Origin: Diploptera punctata
Taxonomy: Eukaryota > Arthropoda > Insecta > Blattodea > Blaberidae
Direction: 5' to 3'
Length of the DNA stretch: 64,000 bases
NCBI GenBank assembly: GCA_030220185.1
Contig: JASPKZ010007796.1
Location: 1,456,501 to 1,520,500, forward strand
Shown here: one piece after another, positions 21,066-31,630 of the stretch
Layout: every line of letters begins with the position of its first letter
Position numbering within the stretch: position 1 is the first letter of the stretch
The notes under the pieces: generated by a model
Databases searched by the model: none
The model's input: the letters and a program-made list of their open reading frames with translations, nothing else
Told to the model about the DNA's origin: nothing
Program-made: the position numbers and the translations under genes

Positions 21066-21791
21066 GAAATATATTTAATTTTGAATTCCAACACGAACAC
21101 ACTATTGAGTAACACTAAGAAATTAGGACTGGAAGTAAATATCAATAAAACCAAAGAACAGACACGTAGAAATTCAGTATATAATGGAAATGGACAGCTA
21201 ATGACAAATGAGGGAAATTTTGAGGAAGTGGCTGAATTCAAATACCTAGGAACAATAATCACAAATAGGAATGAGATGCACAAAGAAATTAAACATAGGC
21301 TCAATTCTGGAAATGCGTGCTATTATGCATTGCAGAGACTCTTGATGTCCCAACTCCTTTCAAAAAACGTTAAACTGAAAATATATAAAACTATTATTCT
21401 ACCAGTTATATTATATGGATGCGAAACATGGACTCTTACTTTAAGGGAGGAAAAGAGATTACGAGTATTTGAGAATAAAGTTCTTAGGAAAATTTTTGGA
21501 CCAAAGAGAGATGAACAGACAGGAGAATGGAGAAGACTACATAACAATGAACTACATGGTCTTTATAGGGGAAGCCAGATATAATAAGAACAGTCAAGTC
21601 TCGTAGACTGCGATGGGCAGGACATGTTGCACGTATGGGGAATGAAAGACGTGCATGGAAACTTCTTGTAGGAAAGCCAGAAGGAAAACGCACAGTTGGT
21701 AGACCAAGAATGAGGTGGAAGAACAACATTAACTATGATTTGAGGGAAGTAGATTATACAGGGAATGATTGGAAAGCATTAGCTCAGGATA
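21066..21791 (+). mobile_element. LINE-A RT C-terminal fragment
   Basis: A continuous frame 21081-21584 encodes TLLSNTKKLGLEVNINKTKE, EVAEFKYLGTIITNRNEMHK, LYGCETWTLTLREEKRL and FGPKRDEQTGEWRRLHNNEL. A frameshift near 21568 separates the RRLRWAGHVARM/VGRPRMRWKNNINYDL part. It stops abruptly at GCTCAGGATAG, about 70 bases before the usual 3' end, where unrelated GC-richer sequence begins. Confidence 0.85.
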
Positions 21792-22040
21792 GATGGGTTG
21801 TCTTGCAGGACTAACGAACTCCATCCGCACGTTTGTCAATCTACAAGACAGTAGATGTAGATTTGCCTCTTCCGTCAGGTACACCGTACCGAAAGACTCC
21901 TTCTCCGCTGTATCTGCCGTTGAGATCTTCACCGTAACCCTGGCAAGGGGCTCTCACAAGGTAGTATCAACTGGGCGAGCTGAACCAAGGAATTTTTTAC
22001 GAGGTGTTACTCCTCCGCCTCTCCCTAGGCAGGTGAGACT
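21792..22040. other. GC-richer segment with open frame, unassigned
   Basis: A 103-codon open frame (21793-22101, + strand) covers a segment with composition unlike its neighbours and ends in CCTAGGCAG followed by GTGAGACT, which resembles a splice donor. The other strand is also open for ~60 codons. I do not recognise the protein. It could be a captured exon, a 5' UTR of another LINE or chance. Confidence 0.25.
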
Positions 22041-22062
22041 ATGGTGCGATTTTATTTATTTT

Positions 22063-22340
22063 TGTTCTCCAATAATATTCGTAGGATTTCCGGGGTCCTA
22101 GCAATGCTCTACTGGAACAAATTAAGTATATTCAATTTAAAAATAGCACTTTCAGGTTCAATTTCAAATCGAAACCATCTGCTATTGCCAGTAAAGTAAA
22201 CATTTCTGCACTTTTCATTTACTTTTTTTCGAATCTCCAATAAAATTCCTAAGATTTCTGGGGTCCTAGCAATGCTGTACAGGAACGAATTAAGTGAATT
22301 TAAATTAAAAATGGCAATTTCAGATCGAACCATCAGGAGT
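22063..22340. repeat. Tandem duplication, 168-bp unit
   Basis: GGGGTCCTAGCAATGCT at 22092 recurs at 22260 with flanking similarity on both sides (aataaaattcctaagattt, then gaattaag). Confidence 0.75.
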
Positions 22341-22801
22341 AGGAATTTAACTGAAACGAGAATTTAAATTTGCTCCAGTGCACTTCAGTGGTAGCAATTG
22401 TTTTTGCATCGATCGCTATTTTTCATTTTTTCAACGAAACTCAGCATATTGTAATAAAATAAAACGAGGAAGGTATTTTCAAAAAATCAGCAAAATCCGA
22501 CCATTTAGAGATGAGCGTTTACCTGAAAACCAAAACTAAAACATCGCTCTAGCAGCAGCCATGTGTGCTTTGTCCCAATACATCTCAATAGCATCTCGTA
22601 GAATTTAATGAGCCCTTAAACTGGCAACGTATTATATTTATATAGCATTACTGCTAATAAAAGTGGTGGTGTAAAATTCTGAAACATAGATACTTCTAAA
22701 TGAAGCCAGCCGTTGACGTTGGTAGTGAGACCTACCTGGCAGCGGACGAAACGAGAATTATAGATTTGTATAAGTGGAAAGGATTGTTAATGCTTGTACC
22801 A
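22341..22801. other. No gene recognised
   Basis: AT-rich. 22384-22560 weakly resembles 5075-5130 (tttttcaacgaaactcagc), an undefined old repeat. Confidence 0.4.
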
Positions 22802-22876
22802 TGTCTCGAATGGTGTAGTGGTCTGCACACTCGTACGGAAAACGAGAGGTTCACAGTTCGATTCCTGGTTCAGACA
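22802..22876 (+). tRNA. tRNA-like sequence, probably a pseudogene or SINE head
   Basis: 75 nt. TGTCT/AGACA acceptor pairing; box A TGGTGTAGTGG (perfect consensus). Anticodon stem CTCGT/ACGAG closes loop ACGGAAA, so the would-be anticodon is GGA but position 33 is C instead of T. T-arm box AGTTCGATTCC. The weak T-stem and position 33 argue against a working tRNA. Confidence 0.45.
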
Positions 22877-22966
22877 TTAATTTTTCTTTTCACAATACCA
22901 TTATAATATTATTATATAAATATGTTTAATTTATTTAGTATTGTTACTAAAGCAATGGAATAAATA

Positions 22967-23968
22967 ATCATAAGTAATATCACGAGCGCGACTCGTGAAT
23001 TTATCTAGAGAATTTGGAAATCAAGAGTGGCATTTGTTAGGACTATTTAACGAGTAAAATTAAGCAGTTTACTCACAAATCATCATTTAAATATAGCTAT
23101 TTTAAAATATGTATATATTTAATGTAAACGGAGATGTTTGAAAACAAATGAGAAATGTTCGGTTATGTTTCATTTGTTCATCCACTGCAACTTGATCATA
23201 TCATATATTGCCAAATAGGATCGCAATATTGTAAGAATGCGCCCTAGTGGAGAAAAAATGAAACACGTCAAATTATATAGTATAACCAACATTATAGGTT
23301 ATTATTTATTTTTTAAGGAAACAACTCAGTAAAATCATTATTTCCGATTGAGGGTCTTTCCACTTTTCAGTGGTTGCCCTTTTACCAGCCGGCTGCTGGC
23401 CCTTCACATCCACATGTGTCAATCACAGAGGTAGATGATCAACAGCCAGTGTAGGGGTGACATGTGGTCTGCATGTCGAGTCCCCCAGCCGTTATAGCTG
23501 GTTCCTCAACCTGGAGCCGCTACTTATTGTAGCTACCCAATTACCTCACGATGCTGGGTGGGCACCGGTCCCATACTGGCCGAAATACCATGAGAAAATT
23601 TCTTCCCCCATGGAGACTCGAACCAGCGCAAGTCCCGTAGCTCTGCGCCAAGGCTTCCTACCTTAACCGCTCGGCTACGGCGCGGGACAAAATCATTATT
23701 TAAAAACACAATTATTGAACACATAATTATCAAATGTGTAGTTCGAAGGAATCTGTTCATTATTTGCTATATTCAACGTATTTGTTGGGGAGTCAGTCAC
23801 TGCAAAATAATGCTCTGACATGTTAAGAATGTTAAACAGCAGAAGCTTTCTTTATTTTAGTAAACAGAATTCGATAAATACCGAGGTGAAACACGACTGT
23901 GATTGGTTGTAACACAAAATTCATTGAAATGTGATTGGTCATTGACCCAATTGGGGGCATTGTTAAAT
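22967..23968 (+). mobile_element. MITE-P copy 2, split by SINE-1
   Basis: Left part 22967-23343 (CATAAGTAATATCACGAG onward) and right part 23702-23968 (AGTCACTGCAAAATAATGC to GGGGGCATTGTTAAATAGTC) match copies 1 and 3. A SINE-1 inserted between them duplicated AAAATCATTATTT. The internal hairpin is partly deleted. Confidence 0.75.
23344..23688 (-). mobile_element. SINE-1, full length with target duplication
   Basis: 345 bp, inverted relative to 9379-9722. Flanked by AAAATCATTATTT at 23331-23343 and 23689-23701, inside MITE-P copy 2, which shows that the SINE is younger than that element. Confidence 0.9.
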
Positions 23969-23987
23969 AGTCATAGAAATTACACAA

Positions 23988-24118
23988 CACCTCCATTCAC
24001 CTGTGGCATGGGTAACCCTATCGGCAGTAATGCTACCGCCGGCATAGCTCTCAGGATCATTTAACCACGCAAGCCTCTCCACCACGACATGGTAATAATA
24101 CCATGGAGGGAATTTAAG
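23988..24118 (-). mobile_element. LINE-A 5'-end fragment
   Basis: On the minus strand it reads CCCTCCATGGTATTATTACC then codes DPESYAGGSITADRVTHA, the same 5' end as 14961 onward. Confidence 0.75.
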
Positions 24119-24873
24119 GATTAAGGAAAGAAAAATATATTCCGTAAAGCAATAAAATCGTTCCATAAAGTTGATATGATGAGAAATTCGCTTAGTTTCC
24201 GCAATTCCTGCGTGACCGACTTTTTATAATCAGGCTACTGCTTATTTAATCCTAAGATATGTTAATTTTGATTTGAGTTTGAAAACGTTAGCGAGTTTTA
24301 ATTTAGCAGTGTTGGTTAACCTGAAGAAGAAAAATCTTTCTAACCGTAAGGAATCCTGCTAATTGGAGTAGCAGAAAGGAGCTGTTAATAAAAGTATTCT
24401 AGGGATTTTAGGGTAATGCTATTTTGCAGACTGTACAAACTGTGAACGAATCCCGCGGCGGCGTTGTCATGGCAACGTCCCGCTCATCGATTTGTGCCGG
24501 TCGAGTCTTTACATTTTGCATTAGGCAGTTCTAGCATTTCAGTACGTCTTGTGATCAGCCAAAATCTTCCCTTTTTGTGAAAAAAAAAATTATTCATAGC
24601 AGTTACTTTACTCATTCTTTTTTTGTGTTTCTTCAGGCAAAATTAAACCAACTTCCCCTAGACTCATTCCCTTCTCTTCATTATTCTAACAACGTCTCTG
24701 AATTAGAAGTAAAGTCTGCTATCTCACAAGTCCTTCAATTTAAATGATGGAATAGCAAGCTGTAGAGATAGCTATGGTCCACAATTGTATACTTTTTTAC
24801 ATGTAATTCATATAGGGTTACAATAAGTACCAATACTAGTAAAATTCATATCAAATTCCGTTGAGGTGAAGTT
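24119..24873. other. No gene recognised; GC-rich island at 24440-24500
   Basis: Mostly AT-rich. 24440-24500 is locally GC-rich with an RFX X-box-like palindrome (GTTGTCATGGCAAC, 24463-24476). No open frame next to it is recognisable. Confidence 0.35.
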
Positions 24874-25099
24874 ATATGATGAAAGTTAAAAATTAAATTG
24901 TACCTGTTGGTAGGTGTCGTCGTCCTCAACTTTGTTAAAATATTGTATATAAAATTAACTGGAGCGCTTTCGGAAGTTATCTTCCATCTTCTGCAGGTTG
25001 AGTTTCCGCTACTTGTTGTTGTGTACGATAATGTATACTCCAACTGTTTGTAGCAGCACCTACCAACAGGTACAATTTAATTTTTAACTTTCATCATAT
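24874..25099. mobile_element. Foldback element with 43-bp ends and hammerhead-like motif
   Basis: 226 bp. Ends 24874-24916 and about 25057-25099 are reverse complements (ATATGATGAAAGTTAAAAAT at the left end). The minus strand at 24968-24993 reads CAGAAGA, T, GGAAG-ATAA-CTTCC, GAAA: a hammerhead-like core with one core mismatch. A second copy without the right end lies at 37683-37866. Penelope-like terminal fragment is the best guess. Confidence 0.5.
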
Positions 25100-25925
25100 T
25101 ATAATAAGTACTATATATAGCTAGATAGATCATCGGTTGTCTTTGACATCGTCCGATTCCTAATAGCCAATTTTGTCGGTCCATCCAATCTCCTGGATGT
25201 AGATGTTCCTCCTTCATATATAAACATATTCCCTGACTCCAGGATGTTTTAGGTCTTCCTCTGCTTCGTCTTCCCTCAGGTTTCCATTCCAAAACATATT
25301 TTGGTAGTCGATCCTCTTCCATTCGCTGGACATGTTCGTACCATCTTAATTGCTGAGTTTTAATATAATCTAAAATAGCGTCTTCAGTCTTCATTTTCTC
25401 CCTTATAACTCCGATCCGATTGAGGGTCTTTCCACTTTTCAGCGGTTGCCCTTTTACCAGCCGGCTGCTGGCCCTTCACATCCACATGTGTCAATCACAG
25501 AGGTAGATGATTCAACAGTCAGTGTAGGGGTGACATGTGGTTAGCATGTCGAGTCCCCCAGCCGTTATAGATGGTTCCTCAACCTGGAGCCGCTACTTAT
25601 TGTAGCTACCCAATTGCCTCACGATGCTGGGTGGGCACCGGTCCCATACTGGCCGTAATACCATGAGACAATTTCTTCCCCCATGGAGACTCGAACCAGC
25701 ACAAGTCCCGTAGCTCTGCGCCAAGGCTTCCTACCTTAACCGCTCGGCTACGGCGCGAGACCCTTATAATTGAGTTCCTAATTTTTTCTCTTCTTGAAAT
25801 TCTTGCGGCCCTTCGTATAAAATCCATTTCCGTTGCCAAAAGGTACTTATTTGTTTTTGTTGTTAATGACCAAACTTCTGGTCCATAAGTAATAATGCTG
25901 CCTATTTTTGATGGAAACTAAAAGG
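25100..25925 (-). mobile_element. LINE-J 3' coding region, split by SINE-1
   Basis: 25077-25399 on the minus strand encodes AILDYIKTQQLRWYEHVQRM, RLPKYVLEWKPEGRRSRGRP and LHPGDWMDRQNWL, the RTE-like C-terminal layout. Coding resemblance continues beyond the SINE at 25770-25925 (upstream RT part, broken). Relics of one insertion. Confidence 0.7.
25409..25760 (-). mobile_element. SINE-1, full length, inserted in LINE-J
   Basis: CCCTTATAA at 25400-25408 recurs at 25761-25769. Sequence agrees closely with the 23344 and 9379 copies. Confidence 0.88.
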
Positions 25926-25939
25926 TTTATTATAGATGC

Positions 25940-26122
25940 TAAACATGGACTCTTACTTTAAGGGAGGAGAAAATAGTAGCAAATTTGATAATGAAGTTCT
26001 TAGAAAGATGTTTTTGATCAAAGAGAGATGAACGGACAATCAAATGGAGAAGGATATTTTACAGTGAGCTACATGATATTTATAGGTACCGGTAACCAGA
26101 TATAATAAGAACAGTCAAGTCT
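25940..26122 (+). mobile_element. LINE-A fragment, degenerate
   Basis: Contains ACATGGACTCTTACTTTAAG, 'agagagatgaacggacaat' and 'agatataataagaacag' of LINE-A in order, with mutations. Confidence 0.7.
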
Positions 26123-26287
26123 CCTTTTCTATTTCCCATGAGATTTCGTTTCATGTCGCCAATCACATATATTATAATTACATTTATTTGTTTGCATTGT
26201 CTTCACTTTTTCAAAAAAGTGGAGACTTGCAAACAAAATAAAAATAGTATATGTGTGGCAACATAAAACGAATTCTCAAGGGAACTA

Positions 26288-26870
26288 GAAAGGACACTAA
26301 CTAACTAACTAACTCACTGTGCATTATCGAACCCGTAGGTTCATGGCCGCGCGGACATAAGCTCTCCAAACATCCCTGTCCTGAGCTAATATTTTCCAAT
26401 CATTCCCTGTATAATACACTTCAATCAAATCATAGTTAATGGTATTATCCACCTCATTCTTGGTCTACCAACTGGGCGTTTTCCCTCTGGTTTTCCTACA
26501 AGAAGCTTCCACGCACATCTTTCATTCCCCACTCGTGTCATATGTCCTGCCCATCGCAGTCTCAAAGACTTAACTGTTCTTATTATATCTGGCTTCTTAG
26601 AAAGACCATGTAGTTCACTGTTATGCAGTCTTCTCCATTCACTTGTCTGTTCATCTCTCTTTGGTCCAAAAATGTTCCTAAGAACTTCTTCTTCTTCACT
26701 TCACGGGCTAGGCAAAAATTACCTGTTCCGCCTCACAGTTGTTCTGTCCATCTTTTCACTGGCCTTCCTACATTCCTTGAACCCCTTGATTTATAGTTGA
26801 ATGCTGCTCTTGGTAATCTAAGAACTTTATTCTCAAATTCTCGAAATCTCCATTCCTCCCTTAAAGCAAG
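26288..26870 (-). mobile_element. LINE-A 3' end, split by LINE-G
   Basis: Minus strand: decayed VGKPEGKRPVGRP region and the 3' end with a (GTTA)n tail (CTAACTAACTAACTCACTG in top-strand view). Interrupted by a 130-bp LINE-G insertion with target duplication CTAAGAACTT (26678-26687, 26818-26827). Confidence 0.85.
26688..26817 (-). mobile_element. LINE-G 3' tip inserted in LINE-A
   Basis: 130 bp with the (GAA)n tail and 'gaatgtaggaaggccagtga' of LINE-G; 10-bp target duplication on both sides. Confidence 0.85.
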
Positions 26871-27174
26871 AGTCTAATTTAACCATTAGAACCAAATAAA
26901 CATAAGAAATGTAGGTAAAAAAGAGGAAGTAGAAATACTCACGTATAGTCACAAAAACACAAAATATATTTAAACACAAAATTATTAATACAGAAATCAC
27001 AACCGTGATCATCATATGGGAAAACATTTACACACAGATAAACAAGGTGAGAATTATGATTTTTGAAATTCCCGGGGAGAGGAACCGAATTGGCAAGTTC
27101 TTTCGACCACAAAAAGAGGAAGCAGGAGTCGAGAACCAGGGGCGACAACTTGGAAAAAAATCAGTTTGTACCAA

Positions 27175-27203
27175 CTGATGATGGTGCAAACATGCCTCGA
27201 AAC
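27175..27203 (+). ncRNA. Hammerhead-like core, isolated
   Basis: CTGATGA, T, GGTGCA-AACA-TGCCTC (one mismatch and one G-U pair), GAAAC. Same layout as at 10790-10813. No closing stems I/III were identified, so activity is unproven. Surrounding sequence is otherwise unassigned. Confidence 0.35.
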
Positions 27204-27719
27204 ATATATCTAATAGAAACAACTATATGACGTAAGACTAATGGAGGTCAAAATTATTTACTGCTTATGGTAGTTTAAAATTAATTCGAATTTTAATAGA
27301 ACTCCATAGGAAAAATCCGGTGTCATCAATTTGGCCAATTAGGAGATCGTACATTACAGCATTGCATGTATTTGACGCTTTAAAGAAACTTTGGATCAGA
27401 ATGATTAATTCATTTGACACGTGAAAAGTTTTCTTGGAAATAACCATTAGCCAATGAAATGCAGCTACGTAGCAGATTCTTGGAACATTGTATTCTATTG
27501 TGATGTGCTCTTCATTACAGAAACAATACACCGAACTTAAATTCTCTCTTAATCAAGTGGTGTTAGTAATGCGTTGGGTTCACGAGAAAATAATTTGCGA
27601 ATTTTGAAAATTCAGATTTCCAGAAAAGTTTAATACTGACCTCCATGTGAACCTCATGAGTGTGAAGTTTTATGCAATCCGTGATACTTGAAGATATTTT
27701 AAAAGTTTTATTTTAAATT
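27204..27719. other. No gene recognised
   Basis: No coding or repeat signal seen. Confidence 0.45.
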
Positions 27720-27812
27720 AACTCACTGGCACTAACGAACCCGTACATTCCATACATCCCTCTCCTGAGCTAATTTTTTCCCTATCATTTCCTGTATAAA
27801 TTCAACCTTCTT
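27720..27812 (-). mobile_element. LINE-A 3' tip, degenerate
   Basis: ACTCACTGGCACTAACGAAC in top-strand view, then the 'catacatccctctcctgagc' block, with an internal deletion. Confidence 0.7.
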
Positions 27813-28595
27813 CAAATTACACTGGTAGACAAAAATGAAATTTTTCTTTCACAAGAATAAAAATATGAGATTTTTTTTAAGTATTTTTCATCCTGAATTT
27901 AAATATCATTTCAGTTTTTTCCTATCAGGCAAGAGTTTTCTGTGATATTCATTTACATTTTTTATAATTTTTTAAAAAAATCCATCTAACTCTAACTCAT
28001 TCTGACTTACCTAGAAAATGGTCAAAGAGAATGCTAAAATCAATTTTAAAAAAGTAGCTGATTTTTGTATATACATTGTATGTAGTACACATAGATGGCA
28101 GTGGTTTTACTTCCCACACGTGTGTTTGTAATATGTAATATTACAGTATAGTTATTTTATTATAGTATAGTTATTTAGGTTGGCAACCCCGAAATGTAGA
28201 AGTTGAACTTTCAATCACGGTCGCCATTGCTGTGAGTACGACAAAACGCACTATCGCGCAAAAAAATAAATGTTGATTGTCGTCATTTTCGATGTCTTGA
28301 GGATCTGTAAATGTATTTTTTAGAAATCGTTTCATGAGAAAAAAAACTCAATAGCTTCATTATTTCGGAATTCGCTGAAAAGAAATTCAAAGCATAAAAA
28401 CAATATTCTAGGAAATCGCATTTCTAAATCCGACTTACGAGAATTCATCAAAGTTGCATTAGTTCGCGGAAATGTATTAAAACCCAGCGAGTTACTGTAT
28501 CCGGAGTTAGATCTCGGCTTTCCCAGATGTTACTTTAAAATATTATTGCTTAATACACTTTTTTAACATTAGAAGTAATTTAGCCGGATTTTACA
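27813..28595. other. No gene recognised
   Basis: AT-rich sequence without a partner in the window. Confidence 0.45.
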
Positions 28596-28845
28596 GCTGT
28601 TGTCTCTAGGTAGCATGTTGCTTTGTCATGTAACGGACCCGAGTTCGATACCCCTTGGGACGAGTTTTCTGAATGAGTTTTTTTGGGGGGGGGCAGTTTT
28701 CTCGCCTGTAAGACAAATGCAATACGGTAATACATTTGTCTTACAAGCGAGAAGACCGGCCCCCCCCCCAAAAATGTCAGGAGAAGTTAAGGCCCAAACG
28801 GTACCTGAGCAGCATCTGGCCATCATTATCATATCATCCACATTA
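28596..28845 (+). mobile_element. SINE-2, degenerate, with internal hairpin
   Basis: The tRNA-like head (GGTAGCATGTTGCTTTGTCA, GAGTTCGATACCCC) and the body 'tgtaagacaaatg' are recognisable. An extra inverted copy of the G-run/CTCGCCTGTAAGACAAATG block creates a hairpin at 28681-28774. Confidence 0.65.
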
Positions 28846-28857
28846 AGTTAAGTTTAA

Positions 28858-28995
28858 TTTAAGGCCTCTCCTAGTGCATCATTACCATCATCATCACCTT
28901 TCATAACATCCCATCATCCAGGTGCCCCAACCTCAGAAGTGGGTTACAAGTAGGCCTACGCCATGCCAGGAGAATACCAAAAATGGCGTAATGAA
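28858..28995 (+). mobile_element. SINE-3 3' half
   Basis: Contains 'aggcctctcctagtgcatca', 'cccaacctcagaagtgggtt' and 'atgccaggagaa', matching the inverted copy at 48930-49110. Confidence 0.65.
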
Positions 28996-29151
28996 AATCT
29001 GGAGGCATCGATAAAAAAACTGAAATTATATTTTTGAAAATTTCACCATTGTTCCCATTTTGCCTTAGAATCTTTGTTTTGTTTACCCGTGAAATCATAT
29101 GAACTAGTTTCACTCAATTACAGCTACCATGTATTTCGCATATTATTTTAT

Positions 29152-29826
29152 TACTAACTTACTCACTGGCATTATCGAACCCATAGGTTCATGGCCGCGC
29201 GGACATAAGCTCTCCATACATCCCTATCCTGAGCTAATGCTTTCCAATCATTCCCTGTATAATCTACTTCCCTCAAATCACAGTTAATGTTATTCTCCCA
29301 CCTCATTCTTGGTCTACCAACTGGGCGTTTTCCCTCTGGCTTTCCTACAAGAATCTTCCATGCATATCTTTCATTCCCCATACGTGCAATATGTCCTGTC
29401 CATCGCAGTCTACGAGACTTATCTGTTCTTATTATATCTGGCTTCCTATAAAGACCATGTAGTTCATTGTTACCCTCCATTCACCTGTCTGTTCATCTCT
29501 CTTTGGTCCAAACATTTTCCTAAGAACTTTAATATCAAATACTCGTAATCTGCTTTCCTCCCTTAAAGTAAGAACCCATGTTTCGCATCTGGTAGAATAA
29601 TACTTTTATATATTTTCATTTTTTGAAAGGAGTTGGCACGACAAGAGCCCCTGTAATGCATAATAAGCACACATTTCCAGAATTGAGCCTATGTTTAATT
29701 TCCTTGTGCATTTCATTCCTGTTTGTGATTATTGTTCCTAGGTAATTGAATTCAGCCACTTCCTCAAAATATCTCTCATTTTTCATTAGCTATCCATTTC
29801 CATTATATAATGCATTTGTTACCTGT
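29152..29826 (-). mobile_element. LINE-A 3' part
   Basis: Minus strand 29172-29480 encodes NNELHGLYRKPDIIRTDKSR, RLRWTGHIARMGNERYAWKI, VGRPRMRWENNINCDLREVD and ends WRAYVRAAMNLWVR. The RT thumb upstream is frame-broken. The 3' end is TTCGATAATGCCAGTGAGTA. Confidence 0.85.
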
Positions 29827-29845
29827 TATAATTCGTGCAATTCGC

Positions 29846-29846
<1 letters not shown>

Positions 29847-29901
<55 letters not shown>
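29847..29901. repeat. (AAT)n microsatellite
   Basis: Perfect AAT run. Confidence 0.95.
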
Positions 29902-29903
<2 letters not shown>

Positions 29904-30064
29904 ACGTAAAAGTAATAGATAATAAATTATTGTATTGAAAGGTATAAATATTAGGGGATATTCAGGATTTACCGAACGAGTTGCTGCATATAGTGGCGCC
30001 AAATCCAATGGGCGACACATCCCACTGGAGATTTTACTGAATTTCTTCAGTATTTAATTACAAG

Positions 30065-30189
30065 CGAAGTGGATCAAGGAATGTAGGACGGCCAGTGAAA
30101 AGGTGGAGAGAACAACTGTAATGCGGAACAGGCAAGTTGCCTAGCCTGTGAAGTGAAGAAGAAGAAAAAAGAAGAAGAAGAAGAAGAAA
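30065..30189 (+). mobile_element. LINE-G 3' tip
   Basis: GGATCAAGGAATGTAGGACG, then GGAACAGGCAAGTTGCC and a (GAA)n tail. Confidence 0.75.
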
Positions 30190-30732
30190 ATTTCATAATG
30201 TAATTAAATTGTCTTCATTAAACATCTTCTCAAATCAATTGACAATAATATTTGATACAGTAAAATATCACATGTGCTATATCATCGTAAATCTTACCGT
30301 GTCTATTTTTAATAATAATAATAATAATAATAATAATTTAGTCGGAAATATGAATCATCTAGTTGTTTTTACACAGAAATTACGTGGATGAAGACGATTG
30401 GTGGGCAGACACAGCATTTCGCGTGACCACACAGCGGGTGTCTCCGGTAATTGGGAGTTGTGACGCCATCTTGAAGTTCACACGGCGATGACAAAGATGT
30501 ATAAACCAGAACGAGAACTTGTGTTGGGCGTGTTCAACATCCTCAATCTTCTACCTTAAGACCATGTTCACACCACCAATAACTCTGCGAGTTGCCAGAA
30601 AAGGGCCACATCCCCACTTAACGCAAAGTGAGATTTATGTTCTTCTAAATACTTGTGCGACATGAGCAATAACTTTTAAATTAGTTTCTATTTTCCTAAT
30701 TAACATATTTAACCTCTTGTCTTCCTTTTTTT
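30190..30732. other. No gene recognised
   Basis: 30395-30600 is somewhat GC-richer, but no frame or repeat partner was found. A short (AAT)n lies near 30310-30335. Confidence 0.4.
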
Positions 30733-30780
30733 ACACGCTTTATATTAGCTTGACCTGTATCTATCTATCCTCTATCTATC

Positions 30781-31290
30781 TAACTGAATCCTTCAACGCG
30801 TTTTTCACCCACTTAAAATCATTGGATCGACTTGAAACTTTGTATACTTGTAGAGGACCCGTGACAATACAATAATTTAATATTTATTTTCTAAAATCCT
30901 GGCCATAATCATCAGAAAATTAAAAAAAAAAGTGTTTTTGTATCAATGTAACGGAATCTTTAAACGCGATTTTCACCCACTTAGAAACATTGGATAGACT
31001 TGAAACTTTGTATACGTATATACGTATAAAGGACCCGTGACAATACAATAAATTCATATTTATTTTTTAAAATCCTGGCCAGAATTATCAGAAAATCAAA
31101 CAAAATGTCTTTATATATATGTAACGGAATTATTGAACACGATTTTCACCCACTTAGAAACATTGGATCGACCTGAAACTTTGTATACGTGTAGAGGACC
31201 CGTGACAATACAATAATTTCATATTTTGTTTCTAAAATCCTGGCCAGAATCATCCGAAAAAAAAAATGAAAACTGGTATAATAGGTTGCG
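30781..31290. repeat. Tandem repeat in FT, units of 168-173 bp, three copies
   Basis: TAACGGAATC-type starts at 30781, 30949 and 31122. Each unit has 'gattttcacccactta', 'gacttgaaactttgtatac' and 'gaggacccgtgacaataca'. FT copy 2 has two such units (39828, 39993). Confidence 0.9.
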
Positions 31291-31315
31291 GACTTGTCGA
31301 GTTTTTAGTCAATCG

Positions 31316-31525
31316 TTGTAAGAGCTCAGTTGGTAGAGCAGTGAACTCTTAGCGCCAGTTTCACCAACAGAGGTAACTGTATTACGACAGTTTTCCCCAT
31401 GTATAATACATAGCTTAAACTGGAGTAATAGGCCTACAGTTACCTCTGTTGGTGAAACCGACCCTTAGTGGTATATGATTTCAGTAATCCATACGTCGCT
31501 GGTTCAAATCCGGCTGGGGTTTTTT
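31316..31525 (+). tRNA. tRNA-like core of FT, interrupted by MITE
   Basis: GAGCTCAGTTGGTAGAGCA (D-arm/box A) and GGTTCAAATCC (T-arm/box B) are separated by a 112-bp insertion. The uninterrupted paralogue is at 40191-40272. The anticodon region cannot be folded convincingly, so it is probably a tRNA-derived promoter, not a working tRNA. Confidence 0.5.
31353..31464. mobile_element. 112-bp MITE with TTAG duplication
   Basis: Inverted ends (CCAGTTTCACCAACAGAGGT at the left; the right end reads as its reverse complement apart from the outermost bases). TTAG at 31349-31352 and 31465-31468. FT copy 2 has the empty site with a single TTAG (40219-40222). The 4-bp TTAR duplication recalls piggyBac-type MITEs. 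Confidence 0.85.
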
Positions 31526-31630
31526 TTTATAGAAGAGTATTACTTTTAGCTCATACTACAATAGTATCGAATTTAAAGATATTTACATTTTTATCTTATT
31601 CTGTAAAATATTAAAACTAAAAAGTAAAAA

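Noticed and set aside
24319..24345. CTGAAGA followed by AGAAA-AATC-TTTCT, similar to the hammerhead-like series
   Set aside because: The GAAA part of the core is missing (AACC instead), so it does not meet the motif.
29826..30020. Leu-rich minus-strand frame
   Set aside because: Translation of an (AAT)n microsatellite.
30781..31290. Possible CRISPR-like array
   Set aside because: Units are ~170 bp, fully repeated without unique spacers, in a eukaryotic transposon context.
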